Source of the DNA: Pseudomonadota bacterium
GTDB lineage: Bacteria > Pseudomonadota > Alphaproteobacteria > Rhizobiales > Xanthobacteraceae
Reading direction: 5' to 3'
Assembly (NCBI GenBank): GCA_023404705.1
Contig: JAEYAU010000095.1
Span: forward strand, 1-37,409
Length of the DNA: 37,409 bases
Part shown: in pieces, positions 16,792-24,859 of the stretch
Layout: the number at the start of each line of letters is the position of its first letter
Numbering within the stretch: the stretch's first letter is position 1
Program-made: the position numbers and the translations under genes
The notes under the pieces: model-generated
The model's input: the letters and a program-made list of their open reading frames with translations, nothing else
What the model was told of the DNA's origin: nothing
Databases searched by the model: none

Positions 16792-17319
16792 GTGACCACG
16801 ATGACTTCGGCCGAGCCGACACGCCGCGACTTCCTCTACATTGCGACCGGAGTGGTGGGTGCGGTCGGCGCCGCCGCAGCGGCCTGGCCGCTGATCTCGC
16901 AGATGAACCCGGACGCCTCGACGATCGCGGCCGGCGCCCCGATCGAGGTCGATCTCGGACCGATCGCGGAAGGCCAGACCATCAAGGTCGTGTGGCGCGG
17001 CAATCCGATCTACATCGCGCACCGCACCCAGAAAGAGATCGACGACGCGCGCGCCGTGAACGTGGCGAGCCTGCCGGATCCGCAGCCCGATCAGGCGCGG
17101 GTGAAGCAGGGTCACGATCAGTGGCTGGTGCTGGTCGGCATCTGCACGCATCTCGGCTGCGTGCCGCTCGCCAAGCAGGGCGACTACAACGGCTTCTTCT
17201 GCCCGTGCCACGGATCGGTCTACGACACCTCGGGCCGCATCCGCCGCGGACCGGCGCCGGCGAACCTGCCGCTGCCGCCTTACGAATTCGTCTCCGACAC
17301 CAAAATTCGCATCGGCTGA
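16792..17319 (+). CDS. petA: Cytochrome bc1 complex Rieske iron-sulfur subunit
   Basis: A 175-residue Rieske protein of ubiquinol-cytochrome c reductase. Cluster ligands are C118/H120 in CTHLGC and C137/H140 in CPCHGS; C123 and C139 would form the stabilising disulfide. Residues 10-14 (TRRDF) form a twin-arginine motif ahead of the single membrane anchor (about 15-35), as expected for a Tat-exported, uncleaved Rieske subunit. Start choice: AAAGGA at 16777-16782 is 9 nt before the GTG at 16792 and 18 nt before the ATG at 16801, so GTG is preferred; the ATG would remove three residues. It heads petABC. Confidence 0.95.
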   Translation: MTTMTSAEPTRRDFLYIATGVVGAVGAAAAAWPLISQMNPDASTIAAGAPIEVDLGPIAEGQTIKVVWRGNPIYIAHRTQKEIDDARAVNVASLPDPQPDQARVKQGHDQWLVLVGICTHLGCVPLAKQGDYNGFFCPCHGSVYDTSGRIRRGPAPANLPLPPYEFVSDTKIRIG

Positions 17320-17351
17320 GCCGGCCTCTCGCACTCTCAAGGGTTCCGACC

Positions 17352-18614
17352 ATGAGCGGACATTCGACCTACAAGCCGCAGAGCCGGTTCATGCAGTGGT
17401 TCGAGCGGCGGCTGCCGATCGTAAGCTTCATGCATGCCTCGTTCGTGGCCTATCCGACGCCGCGTAACCTGAACTACTGGTGGACCTTCGGCGGCATCCT
17501 GTCGCTGATGCTCGGCATCCAGATCATCACCGGCATCGTGCTCGCGATGCACTACACGCCGCATGTCGACCATGCCTTCAACTCGGTCGAGACCATCATG
17601 CGCGACGTGAACTACGGCTGGCTGCTGCGCTACGTGCACGCCAACGGCGCCTCGATGTTCTTCCTCGCGGCCTACATCCACATGTTCCGCGGCATGTATT
17701 ACGGCTCCTACAAGGAGCCGCGCGAGATCCTCTGGATCCTCGGCGTGATCCTGCTGCTGCTGATGATCATGACGGGCTTCATGGGCTACGTGCTGCCGTG
17801 GGGCCAGATGAGCTTCTGGGCCGCCAAGGTGATCACCAGCCTGTTCGGCGCGATCCCGGTGGTGGGCGATCCGATCGTCACCTGGCTGTGGGGCGGCTAC
17901 ACGGTCGGCAATCCGACGCTGAACCGCTTCTTCTCGCTGCACTACCTGCTGCCCTTCGTGATCGCGGGCGTCGTCGTCCTGCACATCTGGGCACTGCACG
18001 AGGTGGGCCAGAACAACCCGACCGGCGTCGAGCCGAAGTCGGACAAGGACACCGTGGCGTTCACGCCCTACGCGACCGTCAAGGACGGCTTCCTGATGGC
18101 CGTGTTCATGATCCTGTTCGCCTGGTTCGTCTTCTATATGCCGAACTATCTGAGCCACGCGGACAACTCGATCCCGGCCAATCCGGTGGTGACGCCGGCG
18201 CACATCGTGCCCGAGTGGTACTACCTGCCGTTCTACGCGATCCTGCGCGCGATCCCGTCCAAGCTCGGCGGCGTGATGGCACTCGGAGCCGCGATCATCA
18301 TCCTGTGCTTCCTGCCCTGGCTCGACACCTCGCGGGTGCGCTCGGCCGCCTACCGGCCGCTCTACCGCCAGTTCTTCTGGATCTTCGTGCTGGTCTGCAT
18401 CGGCCTCGGCTGGCTCGGTTCGAAGCCCGCGGAGGGCGGCTACGTGATCGCGTCGCGCATCCTCACGGCCTGGTACTTCCTGCACTTCCTGGTGATCCTG
18501 CCGATCCTCGGCCTGATCGAGAAGCCGAAGCCGCTGCCGAACTCGATCTCCGAGTCGGTGCTGCGCGAAGGGGCGCCGATCGGCGCGCCCGCCCCGGCAC
18601 CCACCAAGCACTGA
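17352..18614 (+). CDS. petB: Cytochrome b of the bc1 complex
   Basis: A 420-residue cytochrome b with eight membrane helices. Haem ligands are H96 and H110 (RYVHANGASMFFLAAYIH) and H197 and H211 (SLHYLL...VVVLHIW). The Qo-site PEWY motif appears in IVPEWYYLPFYAILRAIP. It carries electrons from ubiquinol across the membrane as the core of complex III. It stops cleanly at 18614 with cytochrome c1 as a separate downstream gene, whereas B. japonicum encodes a fused b/c1 precursor (fbcH). The ATG at 17352 follows petA by 32 bp; the open frame upstream overlaps petA and is not coding. Confidence 0.96.
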   Translation: MSGHSTYKPQSRFMQWFERRLPIVSFMHASFVAYPTPRNLNYWWTFGGILSLMLGIQIITGIVLAMHYTPHVDHAFNSVETIMRDVNYGWLLRYVHANGASMFFLAAYIHMFRGMYYGSYKEPREILWILGVILLLLMIMTGFMGYVLPWGQMSFWAAKVITSLFGAIPVVGDPIVTWLWGGYTVGNPTLNRFFSLHYLLPFVIAGVVVLHIWALHEVGQNNPTGVEPKSDKDTVAFTPYATVKDGFLMAVFMILFAWFVFYMPNYLSHADNSIPANPVVTPAHIVPEWYYLPFYAILRAIPSKLGGVMALGAAIIILCFLPWLDTSRVRSAAYRPLYRQFFWIFVLVCIGLGWLGSKPAEGGYVIASRILTAWYFLHFLVILPILGLIEKPKPLPNSISESVLREGAPIGAPAPAPTKH

Positions 18615-18631
18615 GCCGCGAGGAGATGAGC

Positions 18632-19474
18632 ATGATTTCGACCCGACACATCCTCGCGGCCGCTCTGGCGACGGCGCTGACGGGCTTCGGCCTCGCGGGC
18701 GCCGAGGCCGCCGAGGCGATCGTGCCGCCCGGGCAGAGCTGGTCGTTCTCGGGCCCGTTCGGCACGTTCGACCGCGCGCAGCTGCAGCGCGGCCTGAACG
18801 TCTACCACCAGGTCTGCAAGGGCTGTCACGGGCTAACGCAGGTCTCGTTCCGCAACCTCGCGGAGCCGGGCGGTCCGGGCCTCTCGGTCGCGCAGGCGAC
18901 CGCCTTCGCCAAGGAATACAAGGTGAAGGACGGCCCGAACGAGCAGGGCGAAATGTTCGAGCGCGAGGCGCGTCCGGCCGACCGCTTCCCGCAGCCCTGG
19001 GCCAATGAGAACGCGGCGCGCCAGCTCTACAACGGCGCGGTGCCGCCGGACCTGTCGCTGATGGCCAAGGCGCGCACCTATGAGCGCGGCTTCCCCTGGT
19101 TCCTGATCGACATCGTGACGCAGTATCAGGAGCAGGGTCCCGACTACATCGTGGCGCTGCTCAAGGGGTACGAGGACCCGCCGCAGGGCTTCCAACTCCC
19201 CGAGGGCTCGAACTACAACAAGTATTTCCCGGGCCACGCCATCGCGATGCCGCCGCCGCTGTCGGACGGCCTCGTGAAGTATCCGGACGGCTCGCCCGAG
19301 ACCGTGGACCAGTATGCCAAGGACGTCGCGGCGTTCATGGCCTGGACCGCCGAGCCGCATATGGAGGCGCGCAAGCGCGTCGGCCTGCAGGTGATGATCT
19401 TCCTCATCGTCTTCGCGGGGCTGCTCTACTTCACCAAGAAGAAGGTCTGGGCCGACATCCACGGCCACGCCTGA
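18632..19474 (+). CDS. petC: Cytochrome c1 of the bc1 complex
   Basis: A 280-residue cytochrome c1. A signal peptide (1-27, ending GAEA-AEA) directs it to the periplasm; haem c is attached at C62-K-G-C65-H66. The axial methionine is probably M206 in HAIAMPPPLSDG. A C-terminal helix (about 249-268) anchors it, with the basic tail KKKVWADIHGHA inside. It passes electrons from the Rieske protein to soluble cytochrome c. Two ATGs lie close together; that at 18632 is preferred because AGGAG (18621-18625) is 6 nt upstream, while 18626 would leave no spacing. It follows petB by 17 bp in the same operon. Confidence 0.95.
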   Translation: MISTRHILAAALATALTGFGLAGAEAAEAIVPPGQSWSFSGPFGTFDRAQLQRGLNVYHQVCKGCHGLTQVSFRNLAEPGGPGLSVAQATAFAKEYKVKDGPNEQGEMFEREARPADRFPQPWANENAARQLYNGAVPPDLSLMAKARTYERGFPWFLIDIVTQYQEQGPDYIVALLKGYEDPPQGFQLPEGSNYNKYFPGHAIAMPPPLSDGLVKYPDGSPETVDQYAKDVAAFMAWTAEPHMEARKRVGLQVMIFLIVFAGLLYFTKKKVWADIHGHA

Positions 19475-19520
19475 TCCGCCCGTCGCGGCGCGACGGCCTC
19501 CTTGCGCCACGGGTGAGTGC

Positions 19521-20396
19521 ATGACCAAGGCGGTGCTCGGCATCATCGGCGGCTCCGGCATCTACGACCTGCCGGGGCTCGAGAAGGTGCGCGAGGAGCA
19601 CGTGAAGAGCCCCTGGGGCGAGCCCTCGGGCGCGCTGCGCATCGGCGAGATCGCGGGCCTGCCGGTCGTCTTCCTGCCGCGGCACGACAAGGGCCACCGG
19701 CTCTCGCCGTCGGACATCAACTACCGCGCCAATATCGATGCGCTGAAACGCGTCGGCGTCACCTCGCTGATCTCGCTCTCGGCCTGCGGCTCCTTCAAGG
19801 AGGAGCTGCCGCCCGGCACCTTCGTGCTGGTCGACCAGTTCGTCGACCGCACCCACAAGCGCGAGAGCTCGTTCTTCGGCAAGGGCTGCGTCGCCCATGT
19901 CTCGATGGCGCATCCGGTCTCGCCGCGCCTGCGCATCCACATCGCCAATGCCGCGATGGCGGAAGGCATCAATGTGGTGCGCGACGGCACTTACGTCTGC
20001 ATGGAAGGGCCGCAGTTCTCGAGCCTGGCCGAAAGCCTCACCTACAAGGGGCGCGGCTATTCGGTGATCGGCATGACCAACATGCCGGAGGCCAAGCTCG
20101 CCCGCGAGGCCGAGATCTGTTACGCGACCGTCGCCATGGTGACGGACTTCGACTGCTGGCATCCGGACCACGATGCCGTCACGGTGACCGACATCATCAA
20201 GGTGCTCACCGCCAATGCCGAGAAGGCCAAGCGCCTGGTGGCGCGGCTCGCGCAGGATTTCCCGCGCGAGCACGAGCCGTGCCCGATCGGCTCCGACCGC
20301 GCGCTCGACACCGCCATCATCACGGCGCCCGATGCGCGCGATCCGGAGCTTCTGAAAAAACTCGACGCGGTCGCGGGACGCGTGCTGAAGGGCTAA
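19521..20396 (+). CDS. mtnP: S-methyl-5'-thioadenosine phosphorylase
   Basis: A 291-residue purine nucleoside phosphorylase family protein. It begins AVLGIIGGSGIYDLPGLE and carries the phosphate-binding LPRHDKGHRLSPSDINYRA and the MEGPQFSSLAES and GMTNMPEAKLAREAEICYA segments characteristic of MTAP. It converts methylthioadenosine and phosphate to adenine and methylthioribose-1-phosphate. The adenine can be salvaged by apt, coded 360 bp downstream, which makes functional sense of the neighbourhood. It follows petC by 46 bp, and this petABC - mtnP - apt order is common in Rhizobiales. Confidence 0.94.
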   Translation: MTKAVLGIIGGSGIYDLPGLEKVREEHVKSPWGEPSGALRIGEIAGLPVVFLPRHDKGHRLSPSDINYRANIDALKRVGVTSLISLSACGSFKEELPPGTFVLVDQFVDRTHKRESSFFGKGCVAHVSMAHPVSPRLRIHIANAAMAEGINVVRDGTYVCMEGPQFSSLAESLTYKGRGYSVIGMTNMPEAKLAREAEICYATVAMVTDFDCWHPDHDAVTVTDIIKVLTANAEKAKRLVARLAQDFPREHEPCPIGSDRALDTAIITAPDARDPELLKKLDAVAGRVLKG

Positions 20397-20400
20397 CGCT

Positions 20401-20468
20401 GTAGCCCGGATGAGCGCAGCGAAATCCGGGAGCGACGACCCGCATGTCGCTTCGCTCATGCGGGCTAC
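20401..20468. repeat. Paired REP-like palindrome
   Basis: The 68-bp element begins GTAGCCCG and ends with its perfect complement CGGGCTAC. Each half is itself a hairpin: the left half begins GTAGCCCGGATGAGCGCAGC; the right half, read on the minus strand, begins GTAGCCCGCATGAGCGAAGC. Two inverted related copies make a REPIN-like unit. It lies 4 bp after the mtnP stop and 7 bp before the stop of a convergent small gene, so may also serve as terminator for both. Confidence 0.85.
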
Positions 20469-20475
20469 GTGCCGC

Positions 20476-20676
20476 TCAGATCGACCGGTGCATCCAGCCG
20501 AAGCCGAACAGCATGCCGAACGGCACCATCAGCAGCATCACGATAAGCCAGATGATGATGGTCGCCGGAATCGCCGCGAGCCCCGCCTTGATGAAGAACA
20601 CGACCAGCCGGCCGAACGGGATGTCGATGTCGCTCAGAACCGTGCGTCGCTCCTGAAGGATCGGCTGCGTGCTCAT
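20476..20676 (-). CDS. Small single-pass membrane protein of unknown function
   Basis: A 66-residue protein, read from the ATG at 20676, which has GGAGAA about 8 nt upstream. The polar N-terminus (STQPILQERRTVLSDIDIPF) is followed by one long hydrophobic region (about 28-58) that could form one or two helices. I recognise no functional family, though similar short proteins occur between mtnP and apt in Rhizobiales. The open frame extends 57 bp further upstream, but those codons encode an Arg-rich stretch that does not look native. It is encoded on the opposite strand to its neighbours and divergent from apt. Confidence 0.7.
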   Translation of the reverse strand: MSTQPILQERRTVLSDIDIPFGRLVVFFIKAGLAAIPATIIIWLIVMLLMVPFGMLFGFGWMHRSI

Positions 20677-20756
20677 CGTGGTTCTCCGGGTTGCGCCCCC
20701 GCCGATCGTTCGCCAAAGTGTGCCCGCCCGCAATCCGGCCTTTCCATGAGACGTCG

Positions 20757-21305
20757 ATGACCAGCCCCGTACTCGAGAACGACCTGCGCAGCGCGATCCG
20801 CACGATCCCGGACTATCCCAAGCCCGGCATCATGTTTCGCGACATCACCACGCTGCTCGGCAATGCGCGCGCCTTCCGCCGGGCCGTGGACGAGCTGGTG
20901 CAGCCCTGGGCCGGGATGAAGATCGACAAGGTGGCGGGCATCGAGGCGCGTGGCTTCATCCTCGGCGGCGCGGTCGCGCATCAGGTCTCGGCCGGCTTCG
21001 TGCCGATCCGCAAGAAGGCCAAGCTGCCGCACACGACGGTGCGCATCGCCTATTCGCTGGAATACGGCCTCGACGAGATGGAGATGCACGAGGACGCGGT
21101 GAGCCGCGGCGAGCGCGTCGTGCTGGTCGACGACCTGATCGCCACCGGCGGCACGGCCGAAGGCGCCGTCAAGCTGCTGCGCCAGATGGGCGCCGAGGTG
21201 CTCGCCGCCTGCTTCATCATCGACCTGCCCGAGCTCGGCGGCGCCGACAAGCTGCGGAAGCTCGACGTGCCGGTCAGGACGCTGATCTCCTTCGAGGGGC
21301 ACTGA
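20757..21305 (+). CDS. apt: Adenine phosphoribosyltransferase
   Basis: A 182-residue type I phosphoribosyltransferase that turns adenine and PRPP into AMP. The PRPP-binding loop is VVLVDDLIATGGTAEGA (121-137); earlier family motifs are DYPKPGIMFRDITTLLG (19-35) and GIEARGFILGGAVA (61-74). The ATG at 20757 gives the normal family length; an in-frame Met 22 codons upstream gives an Arg-rich extension without support. It would use the adenine released by MtnP, encoded just upstream. Confidence 0.95.
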   Translation: MTSPVLENDLRSAIRTIPDYPKPGIMFRDITTLLGNARAFRRAVDELVQPWAGMKIDKVAGIEARGFILGGAVAHQVSAGFVPIRKKAKLPHTTVRIAYSLEYGLDEMEMHEDAVSRGERVVLVDDLIATGGTAEGAVKLLRQMGAEVLAACFIIDLPELGGADKLRKLDVPVRTLISFEGH

Positions 21306-21554
21306 GTCTTTCTCCTCAACGCGCTCGCCGGATCTCGTCGTATCTCGTCGGTGAGATGAAGATGCGTGGTAACGCGGTGAGCCATGACGAGCGGCCAGGA
21401 ACCAGGAATGCTGCCGTGAGTTGATCGCCGTAGCGCCGCCGCAACCCGCGAGGGACGGCGCACTTCGCAGACCGCATTCGAGTGCTCGCATTCACAGTCA
21501 CCGGCGTGGCTGCTGATGACGCTCGCGGCGCGACGGCAGATCAAGGAGCATCCC

Positions 21555-22124
21555 GTGGCGACGTACAAAGTCGGCTACATGATCGGCAGCCTCGCGAAGG
21601 CGTCGATCAACCGCAAGCTCGCGGGAGCGCTGGTCCGGCTCGCGCCGGCCGAGCTCGAAATGTCGGAGATTCCGTTCAAGGATCTGCCGCTCTACAGCTA
21701 CGACTACGACGCGGACTATCCTCGCGTCGCGCGCGACTTCAAGGACGCCATCGCGGCCGTCGACGCCGTTCTCTTCGTCACGCCCGAATACAATCGCGCG
21801 GTGCCGGGCGGTCTGAAGAACGCCATCGACTGGGCGAGCCGGCCCTGGGGGCAGAACTCCTTCACGCGCAAGCCATCGGCCATCATCGGAACGTCGCCGG
21901 GGGCGATCGGCACCGCCGTCGCCCAGCAAAGCCTGCGCAGCATCCTCGCCTTCTGCAATTCGCCTCAGATGAACGCCATCGAGGCCTATATCCAGTTCAC
22001 GCCGGGCCTGATCACCGACGACGGGCAGGTCACGGTGGACTCCACCGAGAAATTCCTGCGCAACTACATGGCTGAGTTCCACACCTTCATCGGGCGGGTT
22101 CTCCAGGTGCTGCCGCGGATCTGA
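21555..22124 (+). CDS. NADPH-dependent FMN reductase family protein
   Basis: A 189-residue flavodoxin-fold reductase. The phosphate-binding loop of the flavin is YMIGSLAKASINRKLA near the N-terminus, and FVTPEYNRAVPGGLKNAIDW (about 72-91) is the signature of the ChrR/ArsH-like quinone and chromate reductase group. Start choice: AAGGAGCA at 21543-21549 precedes the GTG at 21555 by about 6 nt, giving an N-terminus (ATYKVGYM) that begins the first strand; the ATG at 21516 lacks such a site. It probably reduces quinones with NAD(P)H. It stands alone, with 249 bp before it and 209 bp after. Confidence 0.88.
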   Translation: MATYKVGYMIGSLAKASINRKLAGALVRLAPAELEMSEIPFKDLPLYSYDYDADYPRVARDFKDAIAAVDAVLFVTPEYNRAVPGGLKNAIDWASRPWGQNSFTRKPSAIIGTSPGAIGTAVAQQSLRSILAFCNSPQMNAIEAYIQFTPGLITDDGQVTVDSTEKFLRNYMAEFHTFIGRVLQVLPRI

Positions 22125-22333
22125 CGGCACGGCGCATCTTTCCGCCCGCCTCCCCGTAATTCTTTACGCGGATTAGCAATTCCTGCGCGATCCCCTTGAA
22201 GGGACAGCAACAGGTTTGTGTCAGGATCTGGGCAAGGTCGGGCGGGATTTGGCTCCCGCGGCTTTGAACCGGTGGCGAAATGGGCGCGACTAATCAGCAG
22301 TTAACCATAAGCCACACGGGCTGGGGGGCTCCC

Positions 22334-22549
22334 ATGACCAAGCTTGGTTTCCTCGCACTGACCCTGGTTGCGGTCGGCGTTCTGGCGAGCGCGATCGAGC
22401 CGGCGGGGTCTTCCGTGAGCAGCACTTGCGGCCCGCAGGTCGAGATCATGGATCCGGGTCTGCGCGCGAGCTTCGCCAAGTTCGAGGCCGGCCAGTCCAG
22501 CACCGCCGCCAAGGCCTGCGCGCTCTTCCGCAACGCCGCCGACTTCTGA
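22334..22549 (+). CDS. Small exported protein of unknown function
   Basis: A 71-residue protein with an N-terminal hydrophobic stretch (5-20, LGFLALTLVAVGVLAS) that reads as a signal peptide, then a short mature part with two cysteines (C32 and C63) that could form a disulfide. A G-rich run (GGGGGGCTCCC) precedes the ATG at 22334. An in-frame ATG at 22280 would add 18 residues in front of the signal peptide, so I reject it. I do not recognise the family. The GC-rich third codon positions fit a real gene. Confidence 0.6.
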   Translation: MTKLGFLALTLVAVGVLASAIEPAGSSVSSTCGPQVEIMDPGLRASFAKFEAGQSSTAAKACALFRNAADF

Positions 22550-22750
22550 TCTTCCATCACGGCACGCCTATACGTCAGCACACGCAACGCCGCGCCTTCG
22601 CGCGCGTGCGCGCATGATGTCGTCTGAAGATCCCAGCGCTGCTTGCGAGCTGCTCGTGCGTCATCAGGCGTTGTCCGGACGCATTTCCTCCGATCGCACT
22701 AAGCCTTTTGCAACGTGCATCGTGTTCACTGATGCTCAAAAGAGGGCGTC

Positions 22751-23215
22751 ATGACCAACACGACCAGCCGCGATCGCATCGCCACTTTCCTCGAGGCACT
22801 TGCCTCGCGCGATCCCGACCGCATCGGAAGTTTTCTCGCGGATGATATCGACTGGCTGCTGACGGGGCCGATCGAGCTCTTCCCGTATTGCGGCCAGCGC
22901 CTCGGCAAGGAGGCGGTCATCGAGGCCTATCGCCTGGTCGCGCGCTCGATCAACATCACGGAGCTGGTGCGCGATCACGCGCTGGTCGACGGCGACTGCG
23001 TCGCGACGCTCGCGCGCATCCGCGGCCAGCACGAGAGCGGCCGCGAGATCGGCCTGCGCATCTCCACCTTCACGCGCCTGCGCGACGGCGAGGCGATCGA
23101 GATGTGCACGATCATGGACTCGCTCGGCATGGTCGAGCAGGTGCTCGGCCGGCCGCTGGTGCTGAGCTTCGATGCGCCTGCGCTGGCGCCGGTTATCGAA
23201 TACGTGGAGGTCTGA
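22751..23215 (+). CDS. SnoaL/NTF2-like protein (first of a tandem pair)
   Basis: A 154-residue protein with the alpha+beta cone fold of SnoaL-like/NTF2 domains: helices at the N-terminus, then FLADDIDWLLTGPIELFPYCG (31-51) and a C-terminal sheet with GLRISTFTRLRDGEAIEMCTIMDSL. It has no signal peptide. The next gene encodes a clear relative, and both share DD-D--------GP-EL-PYCG and the ending EQVLGRPL. SnoaL-like domains serve as isomerases, dehydratases, small-ligand binders or dimerisation modules, so no reaction can be assigned. Expression as a pair is likely; the genes are 106 bp apart. Confidence 0.82.
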   Translation: MTNTTSRDRIATFLEALASRDPDRIGSFLADDIDWLLTGPIELFPYCGQRLGKEAVIEAYRLVARSINITELVRDHALVDGDCVATLARIRGQHESGREIGLRISTFTRLRDGEAIEMCTIMDSLGMVEQVLGRPLVLSFDAPALAPVIEYVEV

Positions 23216-23321
23216 TCCGGACCGCAACGCTCCGTTAACGCTGTCGCGGCTTTGGCCAGCGCGACAAGCATTCGGCAAGGCCCGCTCCGCAGAATGCCGC
23301 AGTTCGACAGGGGACTGGGGA

Positions 23322-23810
23322 ATGGCCGAGAGGGTCAAGCGCGCGCTCGTCGAAGCGTTCTATGACGCGCTCCATATCGCGATGAAACGGCGCGGCACCG
23401 AGGCTCTCGCGGGGCTGCTGGCCGACGACGTGGATTTCATGATCATCGGACCGGTCGAGCTGTTGCCCTATTGCGGGCCGCGGCGGGGCCGTGCGGCGGC
23501 CGCGGCCGCCTATCGCGAAATCGGCGAGACGCTCGACGTGACGACCTATCAGCGCGACTACCTGCTGGTGGACCGCGACTGCGCATCCTCGTTCATCCGC
23601 CTGGTCGCGACGCAGCGCGCGACCCGGCGCGTGCTCAGCTATCGCATCGCGCATTTCCTGCGCTTCCGGGGCGGCCAGGTGTGCGAATTCCGCTGCCTCG
23701 TCGACAGCCTCGACGCTGCCGAGCAGGTGCTCGGCCGGCCGCTCGATCTCTCTGCGCCCGAAGCCATGCCGCGCCCCGGCATGCACGATCTGGCGGTCCT
23801 GCACGCTTGA
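23322..23810 (+). CDS. SnoaL/NTF2-like protein (second of a tandem pair)
   Basis: A 162-residue paralog of the preceding protein. Shared landmarks are LLADDVDFMIIGPVELLPYCG (about 31-51), LVDRDC near 86, and DSLDAAEQVLGRPLDL near 133-148. The two have diverged strongly in between, so the duplication is not recent or selection differs. A C-terminal tail of about 16 residues is unique to this copy. The ATG at 23322 begins MAERVKRALVEAFYDAL, matching the N-terminal helix of the family; the longer open frame upstream has no support. Function unknown. Confidence 0.82.
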   Translation: MAERVKRALVEAFYDALHIAMKRRGTEALAGLLADDVDFMIIGPVELLPYCGPRRGRAAAAAAYREIGETLDVTTYQRDYLLVDRDCASSFIRLVATQRATRRVLSYRIAHFLRFRGGQVCEFRCLVDSLDAAEQVLGRPLDLSAPEAMPRPGMHDLAVLHA

Positions 23811-23923
23811 GCGCGTGCTGATTGCACTGGGTATTACTGTAGGATTCGGGGGCCGCCGGTCACCGCGGGCGGCACGGTCGCATCGCCTGATGCCAGCCCG
23901 CGCGGCTGTGTTACACTCGTCCT

Positions 23924-24199
23924 ATGAGGCCGGTCCGCGTGAGCATCATGTCCGCGGTACTGCTCGGCGCGCTCGCGCACGAGGCGGCGGCGGATTGCAC
24001 CTGCCGGGCGCTCGGCCGCTCCTACGAGCTCGGCCAATCGCTCTGTCTCACCACGCCGAGCGGCCCGCGCGTCGCGGTCTGTGATCTCCTGGTCAATGTC
24101 ACGTCGTGGCGCTTCTCGCAGACCCCCTGCGTGAGCGCAGGCACGGAATTGCCGCGGGCCGCTTATCCCCGCGTCGCGGGCCATACCCACAGCCACTGA
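23924..24199 (+). CDS. Small exported Cys-containing protein of unknown function
   Basis: A 91-residue protein with a short signal-peptide-like N-terminus (about 1-23, ending HEAAA-D) and a mature part with five cysteines (DCTCRALG, LCLTTPSG, AVCDLL, TPCVSAG), suggesting two disulfides in the periplasm. The C-terminus is His-rich (GHTHSH). I recognise no family. A Met at residue 9 is an alternative start that would shorten the signal peptide. The next two plus-strand genes also encode exported proteins, so this may belong to a secreted group near the RNase T2 gene. Confidence 0.6.
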   Translation: MRPVRVSIMSAVLLGALAHEAAADCTCRALGRSYELGQSLCLTTPSGPRVAVCDLLVNVTSWRFSQTPCVSAGTELPRAAYPRVAGHTHSH

Positions 24200-24302
24200 T
24201 CCTCAAGGTAACGCCCCTCGAATCTTCGCGGCTGTGGCGCGCCTGCACTTGACCCGTGCAGGGGCGCGCGGCACGGTCGAGACCTCTCAGGGAGTCCCTC
24301 AC

Positions 24303-24764
24303 ATGCTGGCCCGCGCCGCCTCTCTTCTGCTCGTGCTGTTGTTCGTGATCGCGGCTGCCGTCACGGCGCGGCCGGCGGCCGCCGCCAACTGGCTCGAGCT
24401 CAATTTCGGGCTTTCGGGGCCGCGCTATGACGCGGTGGTGCCGCTTTGCGATCACCCCGGCGTGCTCAGCCGCGTCTCCGAGCGCTTCTCCCACAAGGAG
24501 GGCGAATACTGGAATTCGGCGTTGCAGATCGTCGCCTTCGAGCACGTGCGCGAAACCGCGTTCCGGCCCTGGGCCAACGACACGATCCCGCGCCGGTTCT
24601 GCAGCGGCAGGGTGCTGGTCTCCGACGGCGTGCGCCGCCCCATCCACTACACGATCATCGAGGACTCGGGCTGGATCGGTGCCAGCTGGGGCGTCGAGAT
24701 GTGCGTGGTCGGGCTCGACCGCAACTGGGCCTACAATCCGTCCTGCCGGATGGCGCGTCCCTGA
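24303..24764 (+). CDS. Exported protein of unknown function
   Basis: A 153-residue protein with a clear Sec signal peptide (about 1-28, ending PAAA-AN). The mature part starts NWLELNFGLSGPRYDAVVPLC and holds four cysteines (PLCDHPG, RFCSGR, EMCVVG, PSCRMA), spaced as two likely disulfides, plus many aromatic residues (YWNSALQI, FRPWANDT, WIGASWG). It looks like a compact periplasmic domain conserved among Rhizobiales, but I know no function. The ATG at 24303 has a ribosome binding site (AGGGAG) 8-9 nt upstream. It ends 95 bp before the RNase T2 gene. Confidence 0.75.
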   Translation: MLARAASLLLVLLFVIAAAVTARPAAAANWLELNFGLSGPRYDAVVPLCDHPGVLSRVSERFSHKEGEYWNSALQIVAFEHVRETAFRPWANDTIPRRFCSGRVLVSDGVRRPIHYTIIEDSGWIGASWGVEMCVVGLDRNWAYNPSCRMARP

Positions 24765-24859
24765 CAGCGATGTCTCGGTTTGTTCGCGATTGTTCTTGAA
24801 ACGTTCCTGCCGTTGCGTTACGCTTGAGCCGTTTACAACCTGAACGGACGGGGGACGCC

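Noticed and set aside
17337..18611. Long minus-strand open frame opposite petB
   Set aside because: It is an antisense shadow rich in His, Arg and Asp; cytochrome b on the plus strand is unambiguous.
22614..22754. 46-codon ORF overlapping the SnoaL-like start by 4 bp
   Set aside because: There is no ribosome binding site, third codon positions are not GC-rich like the neighbours, and the peptide has no recognisable feature. Probably chance.
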